A DNA stretch of 46,388 nt from assembly GCA_029246865.1 (NCBI GenBank), contig JAQWMI010000022.1, positions 1 through 46,388 on the forward strand, written 5' to 3'. The DNA comes from Alphaproteobacteria bacterium. GTDB taxonomy: Bacteria; Pseudomonadota; Alphaproteobacteria; HIMB59. The notes below the pieces were generated by a model, which was not told the DNA's origin, did not search any database, and was given only the letters and a program-made list of their open reading frames with translations. Of the stretch, positions 7,353-16,947 are shown in pieces. A program made the position numbers and the translations under genes. Positions within the stretch are counted from its first letter, which is position 1. Every line of letters begins with the position of its first letter.

Positions 7353-8171
7353 TTAAAGTAATCTATCTAAGTATTTTTCAAATTCAAACATTCTTAATTC
7401 TTTTATGTCTTCGCCATATCCTTCAAAAACTATAGGAATATCGAAGTCATTTATAATGGTAAGCAAGGCACCATATTTTGCATTAGAATCAACTTTATTA
7501 ATTATTAACCCATCAATAGATACATAACTTTGAAATCCTTCTATTATCTGTTTAGAGGCAAGACCAATATTTGCATCAAGAGTGAGTAAAGTTTTAATGT
7601 TTAAAAATTGATTTTGATTTTTTTCTATTATGTTTGATATTTTTTTTAACTCATCCATTAAATTTTTATTATTATGTTGTCGTCCTGATGTATCTACAAT
7701 TAGAACGGAATTATCTTCTTTGAAATTGATCATACCTTTATAAACAACTGCAGCTGGGTCTTCCTTGTCAGTGCCCTTAAAAAAAGGTACATCCATTTTA
7801 TTGGCAAAATGTTCAAGTTGCTCCATAGCCGCTGCCCTAAATGTATCTGCCGCAACAACAGATGGTTTTAAATTTTTTTCTTTAAGTAAATGAAGAAATT
7901 TTCCTATAAATGTAGTCTTCCCAGATCCATTATTCCCAATAATTAAATAAAGTGTATTAGGTTCAAAATTCCAATCAATATTATTTTGAGGGTTTAATTT
8001 CTCTTTAATATTTTTCTTTAATGCGTCTTTAATATCTAACTCTTGTGCCTCTCCAGAAAGTGTATCAATAATAATATCAGCAAATTTAGGTTCCACTCCA
8101 TTTTCATACAACGCATCCTCTAATTCTGAGATTTCAAATTTCTTGGAAAAAAACTTTTTTAAGAAAAACAT
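7353..8171 (-). CDS. ftsY: Signal recognition particle receptor FtsY
   Basis: 272 residues: essentially only the NG GTPase, with almost no acidic N-terminal A domain. Motifs: P-loop GNNGSGKTTFIGK (about 80-92), DTFRAAAMEQL, DTSGRQ (G3; the common form is DTAGR), INKVDSNAKYG (G4/G5 region; the common form is TKLDGTAKGG) and EGYGEDIKELRMF. FtsY docks the Ffh-ribosome complex at the membrane for co-translational insertion. The basic, Phe-rich start MFFLKKFFSKKF is probably the membrane-targeting helix. It sits between dapF and yciB; its partner ffh lies just beyond dapF, divergently. Confidence 0.93.
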   Translation of the reverse strand: MFFLKKFFSKKFEISELEDALYENGVEPKFADIIIDTLSGEAQELDIKDALKKNIKEKLNPQNNIDWNFEPNTLYLIIGNNGSGKTTFIGKFLHLLKEKNLKPSVVAADTFRAAAMEQLEHFANKMDVPFFKGTDKEDPAAVVYKGMINFKEDNSVLIVDTSGRQHNNKNLMDELKKISNIIEKNQNQFLNIKTLLTLDANIGLASKQIIEGFQSYVSIDGLIINKVDSNAKYGALLTIINDFDIPIVFEGYGEDIKELRMFEFEKYLDRLL

Positions 8172-8205
8172 AAAGTATTTATAACTTTGTAAACACTATT
8201 CGCAT

Positions 8206-9018
8206 TTAAATTATAATTTCACTTTGAAAAACAATTTCTGCTGGACCTGTGAGTAAGACAGTATTTTTTTGAATTGAAGTAAACAAATGAGAGGACTCTG
8301 TCTCAATTTTAATATTCTCTTTAGTAAATTTATTTATGAAAAGAGTATAGGCTGTAGCGCAAGTTCCTGAACCACATGCCAAGGTATGACCTCCGCCTCT
8401 TTCCCAAAATAAAACTTTAATGTATGAAGATGATTTTTTTTCAACAAAAGTCACATTAGCCTGATTTTTAAATAATTTGTGACTAACAAGTTTCGGTCCT
8501 AAATCTTCAATTTTGATAGAGTTCAAATTTTTTACCAGTACTATGCAATGTGGATTACCAATACTAGCGCTCATAATTTTAATTAATCCTGGTATTTGTA
8601 TATTTTTAAATTTTAGATCTTGAGTATTTTTATCTTCAATAAGAGGAATTTTTTTCCAATCTAGCGAAACATCCCCGACATTGATTTGATATAAATTTTT
8701 AATTTTTTTTCCAGAATGCATAAAATCATCAGACTTAATAACTGGGTTATGAATTTTTCTAACTTCCGTTAAGTATTTATAAACACATCTTAAGCCATTT
8801 CCGCAATTTTTAGCTTTAGATCCATCCGAGTTATAAAACTTAACTTGATATAATTCCTTATTTTTTTTGATTAAAATGATTTGATCACAGCCAATTCCAA
8901 CTTTGCGATTACTCAAAAATTTGATTAATTTCTTAGATTTAGCAATAATATCAGTATTTTTATCAATAATAATGAAATCGTTGCCTGCCCCCTGAGCTTT
9001 AATAAAAGGTATTCTCAT
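8206..9018 (-). CDS. dapF: Diaminopimelate epimerase
   Basis: It interconverts LL- and meso-diaminopimelate for lysine and peptidoglycan synthesis, independently of PLP. The two active-site cysteines are in NCGNGLRC and LACGSGTCA. Other signatures are IKAQGAGNDFIIID at the start, FYNSDGSKAKNCGNG and ASIGNPHCIVL. I place the start at the ATG at 9018 (MRIPFIKAQGAGNDF), which matches family N-termini; the track's GTG at 9045 adds nine residues with no conserved content. It heads the minus-strand dapF-ftsY-yciB group and is divergent from ffh. Confidence 0.94.
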   Translation of the reverse strand: MRIPFIKAQGAGNDFIIIDKNTDIIAKSKKLIKFLSNRKVGIGCDQIILIKKNKELYQVKFYNSDGSKAKNCGNGLRCVYKYLTEVRKIHNPVIKSDDFMHSGKKIKNLYQINVGDVSLDWKKIPLIEDKNTQDLKFKNIQIPGLIKIMSASIGNPHCIVLVKNLNSIKIEDLGPKLVSHKLFKNQANVTFVEKKSSSYIKVLFWERGGGHTLACGSGTCATAYTLFINKFTKENIKIETESSHLFTSIQKNTVLLTGPAEIVFQSEIII

Positions 9019-9110
9019 TTGGTTTCTATAGTGATATAAAAACACCCACTAATAAAGAAAAATTTGGTCGGTTGATGAGTTTCATTCACCGATCCTTTTT
9101 TTATTTTAAA

Positions 9111-10463
9111 ATGCTAGATAACATAACAAATAAACTAACTGGAATTTTTAAATCACTCTCTAACAAAGGAGCGATTACTGAAAAAGACCTTAGTCTAACA
9201 TTAAGAGAAGTGAGAGTTGCTTTACTTGAGGCTGATGTCTCATTGAAGGTTGCAAAAGAATTGGTAGCTGTTATCGAGCAAAAAGCTATTGGTCAAAAAA
9301 TTATTGAAAGTGTTCAACCGGGCCAGCAAATTGTTAAAATTGTTAGTGATGAACTTACTTCAATCTTAGGGCATGATAACCATGAGTTAAACTTAAAAAG
9401 TAAGCCAGCTATTTTTCTTTTATGTGGTTTACAGGGTGCAGGTAAAACTACAACAGTTGCTAAGTTGGCTCACTATTGTCAAAACACTCTAAAAAAAACT
9501 GTTTCTTTAGTTTCAACAGATTTAAGAAGACCAGCTGCGATAGACCAACTGCGTACCCTTTCAAAAGAAAATTCATTCCATTTTATCGAACCTCATAATG
9601 AAAATGTTACTGATATTGTTAAGCATGCGGTAGATCAAACTGAAAAACAACTATCAGATATTCTTATTATTGATACTTCAGGAAGAGTGAGCACCGATGA
9701 AGAATTACTTAAAGAATTAAAAACTATTTATGATTTGGTTACCCCTCAAGAAAATTTTCTAGTTCTTGATGCTATGATGGGTCAGCAGGCTTTGGAAGTG
9801 GTTGAGAATTTTAATTTAACAGCCCCATTAACAGGTTTTATTTTAACAAGACTTGATGCAGATCCAAGAGGCGGTGTAGCTCTTTCCGCAAAATACCAAA
9901 CTGGATTACCTATTCGATTTTTCGGTTCAGGTGAAACTGTAAAAGATTTTGAAGTTTTTTATCCTGAGAGAATAGCGTCAAGAATATTAGGAATGGGAGA
10001 TGTTGTTTCTCTAGTTGAAAAAGCACAACAAGAATTTGATGAAAAAGAGATGGAAACAATGCAAGCCCAAATGATGAGCGGGCAATTCAGCTTTAACGAT
10101 TTACTTAAACAATTTCTACAAATGAAAAAAATGGGAGGTATGTCAGGAGTTATGTCTTACCTACCAGGAGTTTCTAAAGTCAAAGATATGTTAGAAAAAA
10201 GTGATATGGATGAAAAAGTCATAGATCATCAAATCGCAATTATAAGGTCTATGACTAAAGAAGAAAGATCTGATCCCGACATCTTGAAAGCATCACGAAA
10301 AAAAAGAATTGCTGCAGGATCTGGGCGTCAAGTTCATGAAGTTAATAGATTGCTGAAACAGTACGAGCAAACTAAAAAATTTATGAAACAAGCCAAAAAG
10401 CCCGGTTTCGCCAACAAATTAAAAAATATGTTTGGTGGAAGCGATATGCCAACTATGGAATAA
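9111..10463 (+). CDS. ffh: Signal recognition particle protein Ffh (SRP54)
   Basis: About 450 residues with an N domain, GTPase G domain and methionine-rich M domain. Motifs: LREVRVALLEADVSLKVAKE (N), CGLQGAGKTTTVAKLA (P-loop), STDLRRPAAIDQL, DTSGRVSTDEELL (common form DTAGR), TRLDADPRGG (common forms TKMDGDARGG or TRxDGDxRGG), and in the M domain KMGGMSGVMSYLPG and RIAAGSGRQVHEVNRLLKQY. It binds signal peptides and the 4.5S RNA. The start is the ATG at 9111 (MLDNITNKLTG), matching family N-termini; the track start is an upstream TTG. It is the first gene of the ffh-rpsP-rimM-trmD-rplS operon. Confidence 0.95.
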   Translation: MLDNITNKLTGIFKSLSNKGAITEKDLSLTLREVRVALLEADVSLKVAKELVAVIEQKAIGQKIIESVQPGQQIVKIVSDELTSILGHDNHELNLKSKPAIFLLCGLQGAGKTTTVAKLAHYCQNTLKKTVSLVSTDLRRPAAIDQLRTLSKENSFHFIEPHNENVTDIVKHAVDQTEKQLSDILIIDTSGRVSTDEELLKELKTIYDLVTPQENFLVLDAMMGQQALEVVENFNLTAPLTGFILTRLDADPRGGVALSAKYQTGLPIRFFGSGETVKDFEVFYPERIASRILGMGDVVSLVEKAQQEFDEKEMETMQAQMMSGQFSFNDLLKQFLQMKKMGGMSGVMSYLPGVSKVKDMLEKSDMDEKVIDHQIAIIRSMTKEERSDPDILKASRKKRIAAGSGRQVHEVNRLLKQYEQTKKFMKQAKKPGFANKLKNMFGGSDMPTME

Positions 10464-10482
10464 ATCTTAGAAAGGAGAACCC

Positions 10483-10929
10483 ATGGCAACTAAAATAAGA
10501 CTAGCAAGAGGTGGTACCAAAAAAAGACCATTTTATAGAATAGTAATAGCTGACGAAAGAGCACCAAGAGACGGTAACTTTATTGAGAAAGTTGGAAACT
10601 TTAACCCAATGCTACCTAAAGATCACAAAGAGAGATTGATATTTAGCAAAGAAAGAGTTGAATATTGGCTAAAGGTGGGAGCACAACCAACTGAAAGAGT
10701 TCAGAAATTTTTAGCTGAGCACGGACTTGTTGATGCGCCAAAAGTCACTGAGAAAACAAAACAACACTTACCAAAAGCTAAAGCGCAAGAGCGTATGAAG
10801 CAAAAAGAAGAAGCTTCCAAAAAGGCTGAAGAAGAGGCAAAAGCAGCTGCAGCAGCACCTGTCGTAGAAGAGCCAGCAGCAGAACCTGTAGCAGAAGCAG
10901 CTCCAACTGAAGAGGCAACAAAAGAATAA
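10483..10929 (+). CDS. rpsP: 30S ribosomal protein S16 with acidic Ala/Pro/Glu tail
   Basis: 148 residues. The first 80 or so are the S16 core ([35 protein letters not shown]). From about residue 105 the protein becomes a charged, alanine-rich coiled stretch and then an [20 protein letters not shown] tail; alphaproteobacterial S16 proteins commonly have C-terminal extensions. A strong ribosome site AAAGGAG precedes the ATG. A 27-base stretch of the tail is identical to part of rplS downstream. Confidence 0.95.
   Translation: MATKIRLARGGTKKRPFYRIVIADERAPRDGNFIEKVGNFNPMLPKDHKERLIFSKERVEYWLKVGAQPTERVQKFLAEHGLVDAPKVTEKTKQHLPKAKAQERMKQKEEASKKAEEEAKAAAAAPVVEEPAAEPVAEAAPTEEATKE
10878..10904 (+). 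repeat. 27-bp exact repeat, copy 1 (rpsP tail)
   Basis: The segment AGCAGAACCTGTAGCAGAAG plus CAGCTCC is identical to 12637-12663 in rplS and encodes AEPVAEAAP in both genes. Confidence 0.9.
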
Positions 10930-10940
10930 TAAAATTATCT

Positions 10941-11441
10941 ATGGTTATTAATTCCAAAGATTACATCCAAGTTGGTAGAATCGGCAGACCTAAAGGAACA
11001 AAAGGTCTGCTTAGATTCCAAAGTTTTCTTCATGATGATAGAGAAATAAATGATTTTAGAACCTTTTACTTAGAAAGTTCTGAAACAATACAAATTAAAA
11101 TTGTTTCTTTTGACTCAAAGGGGCCAATTATCAAGATTAACGATCTTATTGAAAGAAATAAAATAGAGAATTTTGTAAATCAGTTTGTATTTTTAGAAAA
11201 AAAATTTTTAGATAAACCTACAAAAGAAGATGAGTTCTACATATATGATCTAGAGGGTCTAAATGTTATTAATAAAAAAAAAGAGAGCGTAGGAATAATA
11301 TCTTCAGTAGTTAACTTTGGTGCTGGAGATTTAATTGAAATACTTTTTCACAAAAGTAAAAAAAAAGAATTTTTTAGATTCACAAAAGAAGAATTCCCTG
11401 AAGTGGATATAAAATCTAAAAAAATTTATATCAATTCATAA
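10941..11441 (+). CDS. rimM: Ribosome maturation factor RimM
   Basis: 166 residues. The N-terminal RimM domain starts IQVGRIGRPKGTKGLLRFQSF, and the C-terminal PRC-barrel-like part begins EFYIYDLEGLNVINKKKESVG. RimM binds S19 and assists 3' domain assembly of the 30S subunit. It lies between rpsP and trmD as in most bacteria; its TAA stop directly abuts the trmD ATG. Confidence 0.93.
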   Translation: MVINSKDYIQVGRIGRPKGTKGLLRFQSFLHDDREINDFRTFYLESSETIQIKIVSFDSKGPIIKINDLIERNKIENFVNQFVFLEKKFLDKPTKEDEFYIYDLEGLNVINKKKESVGIISSVVNFGAGDLIEILFHKSKKKEFFRFTKEEFPEVDIKSKKIYINS

Positions 11442-12167
11442 ATGTTAAGTTTTAAAATCTATTCTCTTTTTCCTGAAATCTTTCCGGGCAGCCTTCAACA
11501 TGGGTTAATTGGAAAAGCTTACAAAAATAAAGTTTGGGATTTTCAGACTATTCAAATAAGAGATTATAGTAATTATTCAGGAAATTCAGTTGATGATAAA
11601 CCATTTAGTGGAGGAGCTGGAATGGTTCTAAGGCCAGATGTAATTTCTGATGCAATAGAAAAAACTACATCTACAGAAGAGTTAACTAATAGTGTTAAAA
11701 TTTGTTTCTCAGCAAAAGGTAAATCTTTAAACCAATCTTTAATTGAAAATTTAAAAAAAAAAGAAAATTTTATTTTACTTTCTGGAAGGTATGAGGGTAT
11801 AGATCAAAGAGTAGTAAATCATTACAACTTTGAAGAAATATCTATAGGTGATTATATTTTAAATGGTGGTGAGAGTGCTTGTATAGTTTTTATGGAAGCC
11901 ATAATCAGATTACAGAATAATGTTTTAAATAATCCTGAAACACATTCTAATGAGTCTTTCAAAAATGAATTACTAGAACATGATCAATTTACAAGACCAT
12001 CAGAGTGGACTGCTCCAGATGGATCAAACTATAAAGTTCCTAATGAATTGCTAAATGGTAACCATAGTGACATAGAAAAGTGGAAAAAAGCCAATTCAGA
12101 GCAAAATACATCAAAAAATCGTCAAGATTTATGGAAAAACTATTTAAAAAGTAAGAAAAATGAGTAG
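11442..12167 (+). CDS. trmD: tRNA (guanine-37-N1) methyltransferase
   Basis: 241 residues. A SPOUT-family trefoil-knot enzyme that methylates G37 of tRNAs using S-adenosylmethionine. Signatures: [54 protein letters not shown] and [15 protein letters not shown] (knot and SAM pocket), then [11 protein letters not shown]. It is fourth in the ffh-rpsP-rimM-trmD-rplS operon. Confidence 0.96.
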   Translation: MLSFKIYSLFPEIFPGSLQHGLIGKAYKNKVWDFQTIQIRDYSNYSGNSVDDKPFSGGAGMVLRPDVISDAIEKTTSTEELTNSVKICFSAKGKSLNQSLIENLKKKENFILLSGRYEGIDQRVVNHYNFEEISIGDYILNGGESACIVFMEAIIRLQNNVLNNPETHSNESFKNELLEHDQFTRPSEWTAPDGSNYKVPNELLNGNHSDIEKWKKANSEQNTSKNRQDLWKNYLKSKKNE

Positions 12168-12214
12168 AATGTCGAAACTCGGGATCACCCTTACTGTACC
12201 TCATGGAGCAAGCA

Positions 12215-12796
12215 ATGAATGATATTATAAAAAATTATGAAAAAAACCAAATAACTGAAATCCTAAAAACTTCTAAAATTACTGATTTTAATCCTGGAGA
12301 CACAGTTAAAGTAAATATTAAAATTAAAGAAGGAGACAAAGAACGAGTTCAGGCTTTTCAAGGAATTTGTATTGCTAAAAAAAATAATGGACTTAGTTCA
12401 TCTTTTTCAGTTCGTAAAATTTCGAGTGGAGAAGGTGTTGAGAGAGTATTCCCTCTTTACAGTAATATAATTGAATCAATTGAAAGAGTTAAGACAGGTG
12501 ATGTAAGAAGAGCAAAGCTTTATTATCTTAGAAATCTTTCTGGTAAAAAAGCTCGTATCGCAGAGAGAACTGATGGAAGATCTTATAATGATGCTCAGTT
12601 TGAGTCACAACCAGAAATCACTGAACCTGAAGTTGTAGCAGAACCTGTAGCAGAAGCAGCTCCGACTCCAGAACCTGTATCAGAAGCAGTTCCAGAAACT
12701 GTAACAGAAACACCAGTTGAAACAGCTCAAGAGAAACCTAAAGATAACACTGCTCCAGAAGTAGAAGTTGTAGCTGAAGAAGCTGATAAAAAATAA
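12215..12796 (+). CDS. rplS: 50S ribosomal protein L19 with long acidic tail
   Basis: About 193 residues. The L19 core ([69 protein letters not shown]) ends near residue 120; the last 70 residues are a Pro/Glu/Val/Ala tail with an EPVAEAAP / EPVSEAVP repeat. I choose the ATG at 12215 ([10 protein letters not shown]) because GGAG lies 6 bases upstream of it and L19 proteins start here; the track start at 12203 adds four residues and has no ribosome site. Confidence 0.92.
   Translation: MNDIIKNYEKNQITEILKTSKITDFNPGDTVKVNIKIKEGDKERVQAFQGICIAKKNNGLSSSFSVRKISSGEGVERVFPLYSNIIESIERVKTGDVRRAKLYYLRNLSGKKARIAERTDGRSYNDAQFESQPEITEPEVVAEPVAEAAPTPEPVSEAVPETVTETPVETAQEKPKDNTAPEVEVVAEEADKK
12637..12663 (+). 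repeat. 27-bp exact repeat, copy 2 (rplS tail), followed by a 30-bp imperfect duplication
   Basis: It is identical to rpsP 10878-10904. Within rplS the unit GAACCTGTAGCAGAAGCAG recurs 30 bases later as GAACCTGTATCAGAAGCAG, an internal tandem copy. Confidence 0.9.
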
Positions 12797-12804
12797 TTTT
12801 TACT

Positions 12805-14214
12805 TTGAGTACAGACTCACCAAAAACATTATTTGATAAAATTTGGAGTGATCATTTAGTTAAGCAAAGAGATGACGGTACAAGTTTATTATATATTGAT
12901 AAACATCTTGTCCATGAAGTAACTAGCCCACAAGCATTTGAGGGTTTAAAAATTGCAAGTAGACCTGTAAGAAGACCTAGTGCAACGGTTGCAGTTGCCG
13001 ATCATAACGTTCCTACTTTTAATAGAGAGAATATTGAAGATGAGCAAAGTAGAATTCAAGTTCAAACTCTTGCAAATAATACTAAAGAACATGGAATAGA
13101 ATATTTTGAACTATCAGATAAGAGGCAAGGTATTGTTCATATTATTGGACCAGAGCAAGGAATAACACAACCGGGAATGACAATGGTTTGTGGAGACAGT
13201 CATACTTCTACCCATGGTGCATTTGGAGCTCTTGCATTTGGGATTGGTACAAGTGAAGTTGAACACGTTTTAGCTACGCAAACTATAGTCCAAAAGCCTG
13301 CAAAAAATATGAGAATTTCGGTGAATGGTGATTTACCATTTGGCGTTACTTCCAAAGATTTAATTTTATATATAATAGGACAAATCGGAACTGCTGGAGG
13401 TAATGGTCATGTAATTGAATACGCAGGATCATCATTAAAACCACTATCCATGGAATCACGAATGACGATTTGTAATATGAGTATTGAAGCGGGGGCTAGA
13501 GCTGGATTAATATCTCCAGATCAAATAACTTTTGATTATTTAAAAGGTAGACCTTACGCGCCAACAGACGAACATTGGCAACAAGCCATAGATTATTGGT
13601 CTTCTCTTCCAAGTGATACAGATGCTTTTTATGATAAAGAACTTGTTATAAACAGTTCTGAAATTGCTCCAATGGTTACTTGGGGAACAAGCCCAGAAGA
13701 TGTTGTGGCTGTTAGTGGATTAGTTCCAGATCCATCAAGTGCTAAAACTGAAAATAAAAAGAAAAGTATCGAAAGATCTTTGGATTATATGGGACTGAAG
13801 TCAGGAACTAAAATCACGGACATTAAATTAGATAAAATTTTTATAGGATCCTGTACAAATGGTAGAATTGAAGATTTAAGAAGTGTGGCTTCAATCGTGA
13901 AAAATAAAAAAATTGCCCCTCATGTTGAGGGAATGATTGTTCCAGGATCAGGTCTAGTGAAACTACAAGCAGAAGAAGAAGGTCTTGATGTTATATTAAA
14001 AGATGCCGGTTTTGATTGGAGAGAAGCAGGATGTTCAATGTGTTTAGGAATGAATCCAGATCAACTAAAGCCTGAGGAAAGATGTGCCTCAACATCAAAT
14101 AGAAATTTTGAAGGACGACAAGGTAGAGGTGGAAGAACGCATCTTATGAGTCCTGAGCTGGCAGCGGCATCAGCCATTAAAGGCTCCATAGCAGACATAA
14201 GAGACTTTGATTAA
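12805..14214 (+). CDS. leuC: 3-isopropylmalate dehydratase large subunit
   Basis: 469 residues, as usual for LeuC. With LeuD it isomerises 2- and 3-isopropylmalate in leucine synthesis. Fe-S cluster cysteines lie in [14 protein letters not shown] and [12 protein letters not shown]; other signatures are [19 protein letters not shown] and [19 protein letters not shown]. The only start giving a full-length protein is a TTG at 12805, eight bases after the rplS stop, without a visible ribosome site, so translation may depend on coupling or be deliberately weak. It is followed by leuD with a two-base gap. Confidence 0.95.
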   Translation: MSTDSPKTLFDKIWSDHLVKQRDDGTSLLYIDKHLVHEVTSPQAFEGLKIASRPVRRPSATVAVADHNVPTFNRENIEDEQSRIQVQTLANNTKEHGIEYFELSDKRQGIVHIIGPEQGITQPGMTMVCGDSHTSTHGAFGALAFGIGTSEVEHVLATQTIVQKPAKNMRISVNGDLPFGVTSKDLILYIIGQIGTAGGNGHVIEYAGSSLKPLSMESRMTICNMSIEAGARAGLISPDQITFDYLKGRPYAPTDEHWQQAIDYWSSLPSDTDAFYDKELVINSSEIAPMVTWGTSPEDVVAVSGLVPDPSSAKTENKKKSIERSLDYMGLKSGTKITDIKLDKIFIGSCTNGRIEDLRSVASIVKNKKIAPHVEGMIVPGSGLVKLQAEEEGLDVILKDAGFDWREAGCSMCLGMNPDQLKPEERCASTSNRNFEGRQGRGGRTHLMSPELAAASAIKGSIADIRDFD

Positions 14215-14216
14215 AA

Positions 14217-14828
14217 ATGGATAAATTTATAACACTCAAAGGCATTGCTGCTCCTTTACCAATTGTAAATATTGATACTGACATGATAATACCAAAACAG
14301 TTTTTGAAGACAATTAAGAGAACTGGCTTAGGTATTAGTTTATTTTATGAAATGAGATATGATCACCAAGGTCAAGAATTAAAAAATTTTATTTTAAATA
14401 CCAAACCTTTTAATCAATCAAAAATATTAGTTGCTGGAGACAATTTTGGATGCGGATCTAGCAGGGAGCATGCGCCTTGGTCATTAAAAGATTTTGGCAT
14501 TAGCTGTATCATATCAACAAGTTTCGCAGATATCTTTTATAACAATTGTTTCCAAAATGGTATTTTACCCATTGTAGTTTCTCCTGAAAATTCAAAAAAA
14601 TTAATGGATTTTGCAAGTGATCAAAAAGAATTTGAAATTGATCTTCCATCTCAAAATATTTCAGTTGAGGGAGAAAAAATCGGTTTTGATATTGAGCCAT
14701 ATAGAAAAGAAAGATTAATTGAAGGGTTAGATGATATTGGTATTACGATGAATTATGAACAAAGCATTACAGATTACGAGCTACTACAAAAAAAAAATAA
14801 ACCCTGGATATTTAAGGATATTAAATAA
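14217..14828 (+). CDS. leuD: 3-isopropylmalate dehydratase small subunit
   Basis: 203 residues. The swivelling-domain partner of LeuC. Signatures: [21 protein letters not shown] and [22 protein letters not shown] (aconitase-type substrate loop), then [19 protein letters not shown]. It lies between leuC and leuB with two-base spacings, so it is part of a leuCDB-asd transcription unit downstream of the ribosomal genes. Confidence 0.96.
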   Translation: MDKFITLKGIAAPLPIVNIDTDMIIPKQFLKTIKRTGLGISLFYEMRYDHQGQELKNFILNTKPFNQSKILVAGDNFGCGSSREHAPWSLKDFGISCIISTSFADIFYNNCFQNGILPIVVSPENSKKLMDFASDQKEFEIDLPSQNISVEGEKIGFDIEPYRKERLIEGLDDIGITMNYEQSITDYELLQKKNKPWIFKDIK

Positions 14829-14830
14829 TT

Positions 14831-15916
14831 ATGAAAAAAATCTTAGTCCTACCTGGTGATGGCATAGGCGTTGAAGTTGCCGATCAAACTATTAGAGTAA
14901 TCGACCACTTAAATACAAAAAATAATCTCAACATTGAATACGAAAAGGAATTAGTTGGAGGCGCTTCATATGATGTTCATGGTGAAGCTTTAACCCCAGC
15001 TGTTTTAGAAAAAGCTAAAGAAGCTGACGCTATTTTACTAGGTGCTGTTGGTGGATCTAAATGGGATAATGTTGAAAGAGATAAAAGACCTGAAGCTGGA
15101 TTGTTAGGTCTTAGAAAAGAATTAGAGTTATTTGCAAATTTAAGACCTGCTATAGTTTTTGATGCATTACTTTCTGCATCTTCATTAAAAGAAGAAATAG
15201 TTAAAGGACTTGATATTGTGATTGTTCGTGAACTTACTGGTGGTGTTTATTTTGGACAACCAAGAGGTATTGAAGAATATGAGCCAGGAAAACAAAAAGC
15301 ATTAGATACACAAATTTATTTCGATTATGAAATTGACCGTATAGCACGTGTTGCTTTTGATCTTGCAAAAAAAAGAAACAACAAAGTAACATCTGTTGAA
15401 AAAGCAAACGTTATGGAAACAGGAGTTCTTTGGAGACAGGTTGTTAAAAAAACACATGAAGATTACAGCGATATTACTCTGGAGAATATGCTTGCTGATA
15501 ATTGTGCGATGCAATTAGTGAGAAATCCAAAGCAGTTTGACGTTTTGGTCACAGATAATTTATTTGGTGACTTATTAAGTGATTGCGCTGCCATGTTAAC
15601 GGGATCGTTAGGAATGCTCCCTTCAGCATCTTTAGGGGCTGAGATTGATGGAAAAAGAAATGGACTTTTTGAACCTGTTCATGGTAGTGCGCCAGACATT
15701 GCTGGTGAAAATAAAGCTAACCCTATTGCTACTATTCTCAGCTTTGCAATGATGTTGAGATATAACTTAAACCAACAAGATTTAGCTAAAAATTTAGAAG
15801 ACGTAATTCAAAAAGTTCTCAATGAAGGTTTTAGAACTGCAGATCTTTATAGTTCTGACGATCAAACCTTAGTGTCTTGCTCTAAAATGGGAGACCTCAT
15901 TTTAGAGAGACTTTAA
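14831..15916 (+). CDS. leuB: 3-isopropylmalate dehydrogenase
   Basis: 361 residues. It oxidatively decarboxylates 3-isopropylmalate to 2-oxoisocaproate with NAD. Signatures: LPGDGIGVEV at the N-terminus, LLGAVGGSKWDN, LRPAIVF, IVRELTGGVYFGQPRG, VLVTDNLFGDLLSDCAAMLTG (metal-binding Asp region) and FEPVHGSAPDIAGENKANP (NAD site). It follows leuD and precedes asd by two bases. Confidence 0.97.
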   Translation: MKKILVLPGDGIGVEVADQTIRVIDHLNTKNNLNIEYEKELVGGASYDVHGEALTPAVLEKAKEADAILLGAVGGSKWDNVERDKRPEAGLLGLRKELELFANLRPAIVFDALLSASSLKEEIVKGLDIVIVRELTGGVYFGQPRGIEEYEPGKQKALDTQIYFDYEIDRIARVAFDLAKKRNNKVTSVEKANVMETGVLWRQVVKKTHEDYSDITLENMLADNCAMQLVRNPKQFDVLVTDNLFGDLLSDCAAMLTGSLGMLPSASLGAEIDGKRNGLFEPVHGSAPDIAGENKANPIATILSFAMMLRYNLNQQDLAKNLEDVIQKVLNEGFRTADLYSSDDQTLVSCSKMGDLILERL

Positions 15917-15918
15917 TT

Positions 15919-16947
15919 ATGACTGCCAAAAAACCTAAAATTGCTATCGTTGGTGCTACAGGAAATGTTGGAAGAGAAGTTTTAGATATTATTGACGACA
16001 GAGAAATTCAATATTCAGACCTTGTTGCACTTGCATCCAAAAAATCAGAAGGTATGGAGATAAATTTTGGAGAAGACAAATCAATTATTGTAAAAAACTT
16101 AAGTGAATATGATTTTACAGGAACTGATATTGCTATATTTTCTGCCGGAGCAAGTGTTTCTGAAGAATATGCACCTATTGCTGCAAAAAAAGGCTGTATT
16201 GTAATTGATAATACTTCTCATTTTAGAACAGATCCTGATGTCCCTCTTGTGGTTTCAGAAGTAAATCCAGAGGATATTAAAAACTATAGAAAAAAAAATA
16301 TTATAGCCAATCCCAATTGCTCAACTATGGGAATGTTGGTGGCTATTAAACCATTGCACGACCAATTCAAAGTAAAGAGATTAGTTGTTTCTACTTATCA
16401 ATCTGTGTCTGGTTCCGGTAAGGAAGGAGAAGATGAATTAGATAATCAAACTAGAAGCTTGCTTAACAATAAACCAATTACGAAACAAAAATTTACAAAA
16501 CAAATAGCATTCAATCTTATACCTCACATTGACGTTTTTCTTGATGATGGCCAAACAAAGGAAGAATGGAAAATGTATCAAGAAACAAAAAAGATTTTAG
16601 ATCCTAATATTGAATTAACAGCTACTTGTGTTCGAGTTCCAGTTTTTGTTTCTCATTCCATAGCAGTTAATGTTGAACTCGAAAAACCATATGAAGAGGA
16701 CCAAGTAAGAGAAATATATAAAACTGCTCCAGGACTTAAGGTTGTGGATTTCAGAGTTGATGAAGGTTATGTCACTCCAGTTGAAGTAGCAGGCCTTGAT
16801 CCAGTCTATGTTAGTAGAATTAGAAGAGATAAAACAATTGAGAATGGATTAAATTTTTGGTGTGTTTCAGATAACTTAAGAAAAGGTGCCGCATTAAACA
16901 CTGTCCAAATTACGGAAATCTTAATTAAAGATTATTTAAGCTCTTAG
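15919..16947 (+). CDS. asd: Aspartate-semialdehyde dehydrogenase
   Basis: 342 residues. It makes aspartate semialdehyde for lysine/DAP, threonine and methionine. NADP site VGATGNVGRE near residue 11; catalytic Cys134 in NPNCSTM; VSTYQSVSGSGKEGEDEL and FNLIPHIDVF are typical. Linkage of asd to leuCDB is common in alphaproteobacteria. The 3' end overlaps the convergent pyridoxal-kinase gene by 23 bases. Confidence 0.96.
   Translation: MTAKKPKIAIVGATGNVGREVLDIIDDREIQYSDLVALASKKSEGMEINFGEDKSIIVKNLSEYDFTGTDIAIFSAGASVSEEYAPIAAKKGCIVIDNTSHFRTDPDVPLVVSEVNPEDIKNYRKKNIIANPNCSTMGMLVAIKPLHDQFKVKRLVVSTYQSVSGSGKEGEDELDNQTRSLLNNKPITKQKFTKQIAFNLIPHIDVFLDDGQTKEEWKMYQETKKILDPNIELTATCVRVPVFVSHSIAVNVELEKPYEEDQVREIYKTAPGLKVVDFRVDEGYVTPVEVAGLDPVYVSRIRRDKTIENGLNFWCVSDNLRKGAALNTVQITEILIKDYLSS

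Noticed and set aside
10860-12780. Repeats as CRISPR or mobile-element traces
   Set aside because: The repeated sequence is in frame in two ribosomal genes and encodes the same peptide; no spacer structure or terminal repeats.
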